From: SAR202 cluster bacterium
GTDB lineage: Bacteria > Chloroflexota > Dehalococcoidia > Lucifugimonadales > UBA1123
DNA: 44,192 nucleotides
NCBI GenBank assembly: GCA_030752795.1
Contig: JASMDM010000072.1
Coordinates: 1-44,192 of the forward strand
Reading direction: 5' to 3'
In this document: positions 41,425 through 44,192 of the stretch, one piece after another
Layout of the letters: every line of letters starts with the position of its first letter
Numbering within the stretch: position 1 is the stretch's first letter
The notes under the pieces: generated by a model
Databases searched by the model: none
Told to the model about the DNA's origin: nothing
The model's input: only the letters and a program-made list of their open reading frames with translations
Program-made: the position numbers and the translations under genes

Positions 41425-42576
41425 ATGACCCTAAAGGGCAAAGTTGCCATCGTGGGCGTCGGAGAAGTGCCGACCCGGAGAGTGATTCCGAACCGGACGA
41501 TGGTAGGCCTGTGCGCCGAAGCAGCGCGCGAAGCCATTGCGGATGCAGGGTTGACAAAGGCTGAAATCAACGGTTTGGTCACCGACGGCGCCACTGCTCC
41601 GGCTGCGATGGCTGAATATATCGGCATCAGGCCGACATTCGCGTCAGGTGTATCGATGCAAGGCGCGAGCGGAGCATCGGCCACCACCGCGGCTGCTTCT
41701 GCGATCAACGCGGGCTTATGCGACACCGTGCTGGTAGTCATGGGCAACTCGCGGATGGGTGGAGCAGCGCCAGGCGGTGGGGGCGGCAGTGTTCGCTCGG
41801 AATGGGAGGACCCACATGGTCCATCCGCCGGCATGGGCAATTACTACGCGCAGATATATACGCGGCACATGCTAGAGTATGGCACCACCGAGGAACAGAT
41901 GGCCAAGGTCGCGGCTGACGAGCGATTCAACGCCCAGGAAAACGAGAACGCGGTGTTCCACGGCCAGCCTGCCTCCCGCCAGGATGTGCTCGACTCGCGG
42001 TTCGTCAACTACCCACTAAGACTGCTCGAGAGCGTGATGCCTTGCGACGGCGCTGCTGCGCTGATCATGACCAGGGCGGACCGAGCCAAGTCTCTTCCGA
42101 ACCGTCCCGTCTACATGCTCGGGGCCGGAATGGAGCAAGCCAACGCCAACATCTGGCAGACCGAACGGGTCACGACGACGCCAGTCAAGGGTTCCGCCGC
42201 CAGGGCATTCCAAATGTCCGGGTACGGTCCCAAAGACATGGAGTTCGCCGAATTCTACGATTGATACACCATCCTCGTGGCCGTGTGCCTCGAAGATGCC
42301 GGATTCATGAAAAAGGGCGAAGTCGGCCCTTGGTACGAATCCACCGACACAACCTACAAAGGCAGCTTCCCAGTCAACACCGATGGCGGCCAGCTTTCGG
42401 GCGGCCAACCCGGCCTCGCTGGTGGATTCCGCCACGTGATCGAGGGCGCCCGTCAGATCATGGGCCGTGCGGGGGCAAGGCAGGTGGCCAAAAACAACCT
42501 CGCTATGGTGAATGGTTGAGGGGGCACGGCGAGCGAAATGTGCTCGCTGGTCCTCGGTTCCGAGGAAACGCTGTAA
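41425..42576 (+). pseudogene. Thiolase-like protein (SCP-x/Ltp type) with two in-frame TGA codons
   Basis: 384 codons including the final TAA at 42574-42576. The N-terminal part is normal: KVAIVGVGEVPTRRVIP, AEYIGIRP, the GASGASATTAAASAINAG helix (no nucleophilic Cys), and MEFAEFYD. TGA 42262-42264 (codon 280) follows YD, where relatives have Cys and the other thiolase here has Ser. The frame continues YTILVAVCLEDAGFMKKGEV, PVNTDGGQLSGGQPGLAGGF, VNG, TGA 42517-42519 (codon 365), GGTASEMCSLVLGSEETL. No frameshift is present and both late segments are well conserved. TGA ends other genes here, so it is not generally recoded. The upstream product would be 279 residues and lack the thiolase C-lobe. 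The DUF35 partner gene is intact. Confidence 0.82.
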
Positions 42577-42611
42577 CTACACCCTGAATTCACCAAACAC
42601 AAGGCGATGAT

Positions 42612-43034
42612 ATGACCACCGAATACACCAAACCGCTTCCTCGTCCGATAAACGAGGAAGTGTCCAAACCATTCTGGGAGGCCGTGCGCCGTCACGAGCT
42701 TGTAATGCCCCGGTGCAAGAATTGCGCCAACCTGTACTTCTATCCACGGGAGCTATGCCCCATCTGTCTAGCCGACGCCAGTGAAACTGAATGGGTGCCA
42801 GTGAGCGGTAAAGGAAGGGTGTTCTCGTACACCATCGTGTACCAAGCCGCCAACCCGGCCTTTCAGGCGGACACGCCTTACGTGTGGGCGATCATCCAAC
42901 TCGATGAAGGGACACGGATACCGGCTAATCTGGTGGAGTGCCCGATCGTAGACGCCGTGATCGACTTGCGCGTCGAAGCCGTCTACGAAGACGTGACGCC
43001 GGAGCACACGCTGCTCAGGTTCCGTCCGGTTTAG
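42612..43034 (+). CDS. DUF35 zinc-ribbon/OB-fold protein, second copy
   Basis: 140 residues. The docking helix (KPLPRPINEEVSKPFWEAVR) is followed by a complete zinc ribbon: C35, C38, C49 and C52 (CKNC...LCPIC). The OB-fold runs from SGKGRVFSYTIVYQAANPAF to the end. It is a partner for the thiolase-like protein 36 bases upstream. Unlike the first copy (24429) it has all four zinc ligands. Confidence 0.9.
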   Translation: MTTEYTKPLPRPINEEVSKPFWEAVRRHELVMPRCKNCANLYFYPRELCPICLADASETEWVPVSGKGRVFSYTIVYQAANPAFQADTPYVWAIIQLDEGTRIPANLVECPIVDAVIDLRVEAVYEDVTPEHTLLRFRPV

Positions 43035-43082
43035 CAATCGCGACCGGTTGACCGCCAGGTCAGCCCAATACGGTTCGTAGTG

Positions 43083-43114
43083 GAAACGGCGCTTTCGAGC
43101 GCCGTTTCTTTTTT
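43083..43114 (+). terminator. Strong Rho-independent terminator
   Basis: GAAACGGCGCT-TTCG-AGCGCCGTTTC (43083-43108) is a perfect 11-pair stem with a UUCG loop, followed by six T. It closes the thiolase-DUF35 operon. Confidence 0.93.
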
Positions 43115-43317
43115 GCGACTCGCTGATCATACTCCTGTACTACGCCTCATCCTTCTGTTGACCGCCGAAGCATCCGTCCAACGTGCGCGAAGAGATCGGG
43201 CCTCTCGCCGATTACAGAGCGCCGCCCAAACCGTAGGATGGATTCGTCGAACAAACACATAGCAGCAGGAGGACAAAATGTTCAGCTGTTGGCTGTCAGC
43301 GCAATTGGGACAGAATG

Positions 43318-44192
43318 CTAATGGAGACTTTGAGCTGATATCGCGAGCTCTCTGAGTTGATGATTGTACAATCGTCGTCGTTGTATCGTTCGGGTCTGAA
43401 CCTCCTTCCGTCTCTCCAGGATCTGTTCCTTCTGACCGTTCAAGACGTCGGAAGGGGTCACGTTGCTCAACGCTTTGTGATACCGCCGATTGTTGTAGTA
43501 GCTCACGAAGTCGCCGATAGCCACATCCAGGTTTCCAGGAGCGTCGTATGGGACCTGGTTCACATCCCGTTTGATGGACTGGTGATACCTCTCCAGCTTG
43601 CCGTTGGTCTGAGGATGATACGGTGAGGCCAGAATGTGACGAATGCCCACCAAGTGCAGATACTCCCTGAACGATCGAGAGACGTAGCCCGGGCCGTTGT
43701 CTGAGAGCAGTTTCGTTCGATCGTCCATAGCGACCTCGGTCATGCCTGTGAGGTCGACTGCATCCTGGACCACTTCGATGAACGAGTCGGAAGTCACGTC
43801 ACGTTGGAGTCTCCAAGCCAGGATGAACCGAGAGAAGTCGTCCATCACCGTGACGAGGTAGTGGAAGCCCCATCCGGCGACTCTGAAGTAGGAAGCGTCT
43901 ATTGCCCACATCTGGTGTGGTAGTTTGGTCTTGGTGTGGTACTCGTTAGCCTGCAGCCATCTTCATCTCAGGACTCTTGACCAGTCCTTAACGCCGGAGA
44001 AGTCGATACACCGTAGATTATGAGACGGAAAAGTCTTTGGTTGTCGGTGATCCATGCGGCCATCTGCCGACTGCTGAGATCGGTGTACTCCAAGGCCACC
44101 TCGAGGACCGCAGACTCCTCACGAGGACTCAGACGATTCCAAGACGGACCTGGATGTCGACGATCCTCAAGCTTGCCTTGGCTTTGCCTGGC
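43318..44192 (-). pseudogene. Rve-type (IS3/IS481-like) transposase, N-terminal part broken and running off the window
   Basis: The C-terminal 197 residues are intact and show the DDE core: Asp in WAIDASYF, Asp in LSDNGPGY and Glu in GKLERYHQ. Upstream, on the minus strand, the helix-turn-helix part is readable but broken: WNRLSPREESAVLEVALEYT, DLSSRQMAAWITDNQ, one base too many, FSVS, TAA, STVYRLLRR, TAA, GLVKSPEMKMAAG, a second frame change, then NEYHTKTKLPHQMW into the intact core. Both TAAs stand where relatives have Glu. An IS-end-like sequence (GTCAGCGCAATTGGGACAGA) lies just beyond the gene end, near 43290-43316. Dead element; the rest is outside the window. Confidence 0.84.

Noticed and set aside
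41425-42576. General recoding of UGA as a sense codon
   Set aside because: TGA ends several intact genes here (for example rsh, rpsP, khpA, and the first CoA-transferase), so a genome-wide code change is excluded.
1-44192. CRISPR array, rRNA or tRNA genes
   Set aside because: No regularly spaced repeats; no T-loop GTTCGA-type block with a matching acceptor stem was seen in any intergenic region.

Overview
The window looks like a piece of a free-living or host-associated Chloroflexota (Dehalococcoidia/SAR202-like) genome. This rests on gene content and style (a GuaB3-type IMP dehydrogenase paralogue, CaiB/BaiF CoA-transferases, DUF35-thiolase pairs, an enolase-superfamily sugar-acid dehydratase, many orphan oxidoreductases, short intergenic palindromes), not on a marker tree, so it is an inference. 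Both window edges carry decayed insertion sequences: an IS256-type transposase fragment at 1-325 and an rve-type (IS3/IS481-like) transposase at 43318-44192.

Layout. 1-3030: transposase debris, a small membrane protein, a frameshifted haloalkane dehalogenase-like hydrolase and two small conserved proteins, one frameshifted. 3159-6483: a Tag-like DNA glycosylase divergent from a DtxR/FeoA regulator, then a Nmad3-like protein overlapping queG. 6640-15826 is the housekeeping core: guaB3; hisS-prfA-prmC plus a broken trailing gene on the minus strand; divergent rsh (relA/spoT); rpsT; and the rpsP-khpA-rimM cluster. 16011-31963 is accessory CoA-thioester metabolism and oxidoreductases: tandem CoA-transferases, a secreted protein, a beta-decarboxylating dehydrogenase, MFS, nitroreductase, FAH-family hydrolase, thiolase+DUF35, SDR, Nudix, GNAT, metallo-beta-lactamase, a VapBC-like toxin-antitoxin pair, a phosphodiesterase and a CMD-family protein. 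32127-43034: a frameshifted kinase, a galactonate-dehydratase-like enzyme, a gutted iron-type alcohol dehydrogenase, a Usp-cNMP protein, a broken Clp-N-like gene, DUF3237, PPOX, amidase, GNAT and a second thiolase+DUF35 module whose thiolase has two in-frame TGA codons.

The most striking overall signal is gene decay. At least eight non-transposon genes carry readable lesions (in-frame stops, single-base losses, one large internal deletion), while the translation and stringent-response genes from 8370 to 15826 are all intact. Every clear frameshift in a non-transposon gene is a net loss of one base and can be repaired by lengthening a short homopolymer by one. This is either real, deletion-biased genome erosion that spares essential genes, or residual indel error; the intact core argues for erosion. 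No CRISPR array, rRNA or tRNA gene was seen.
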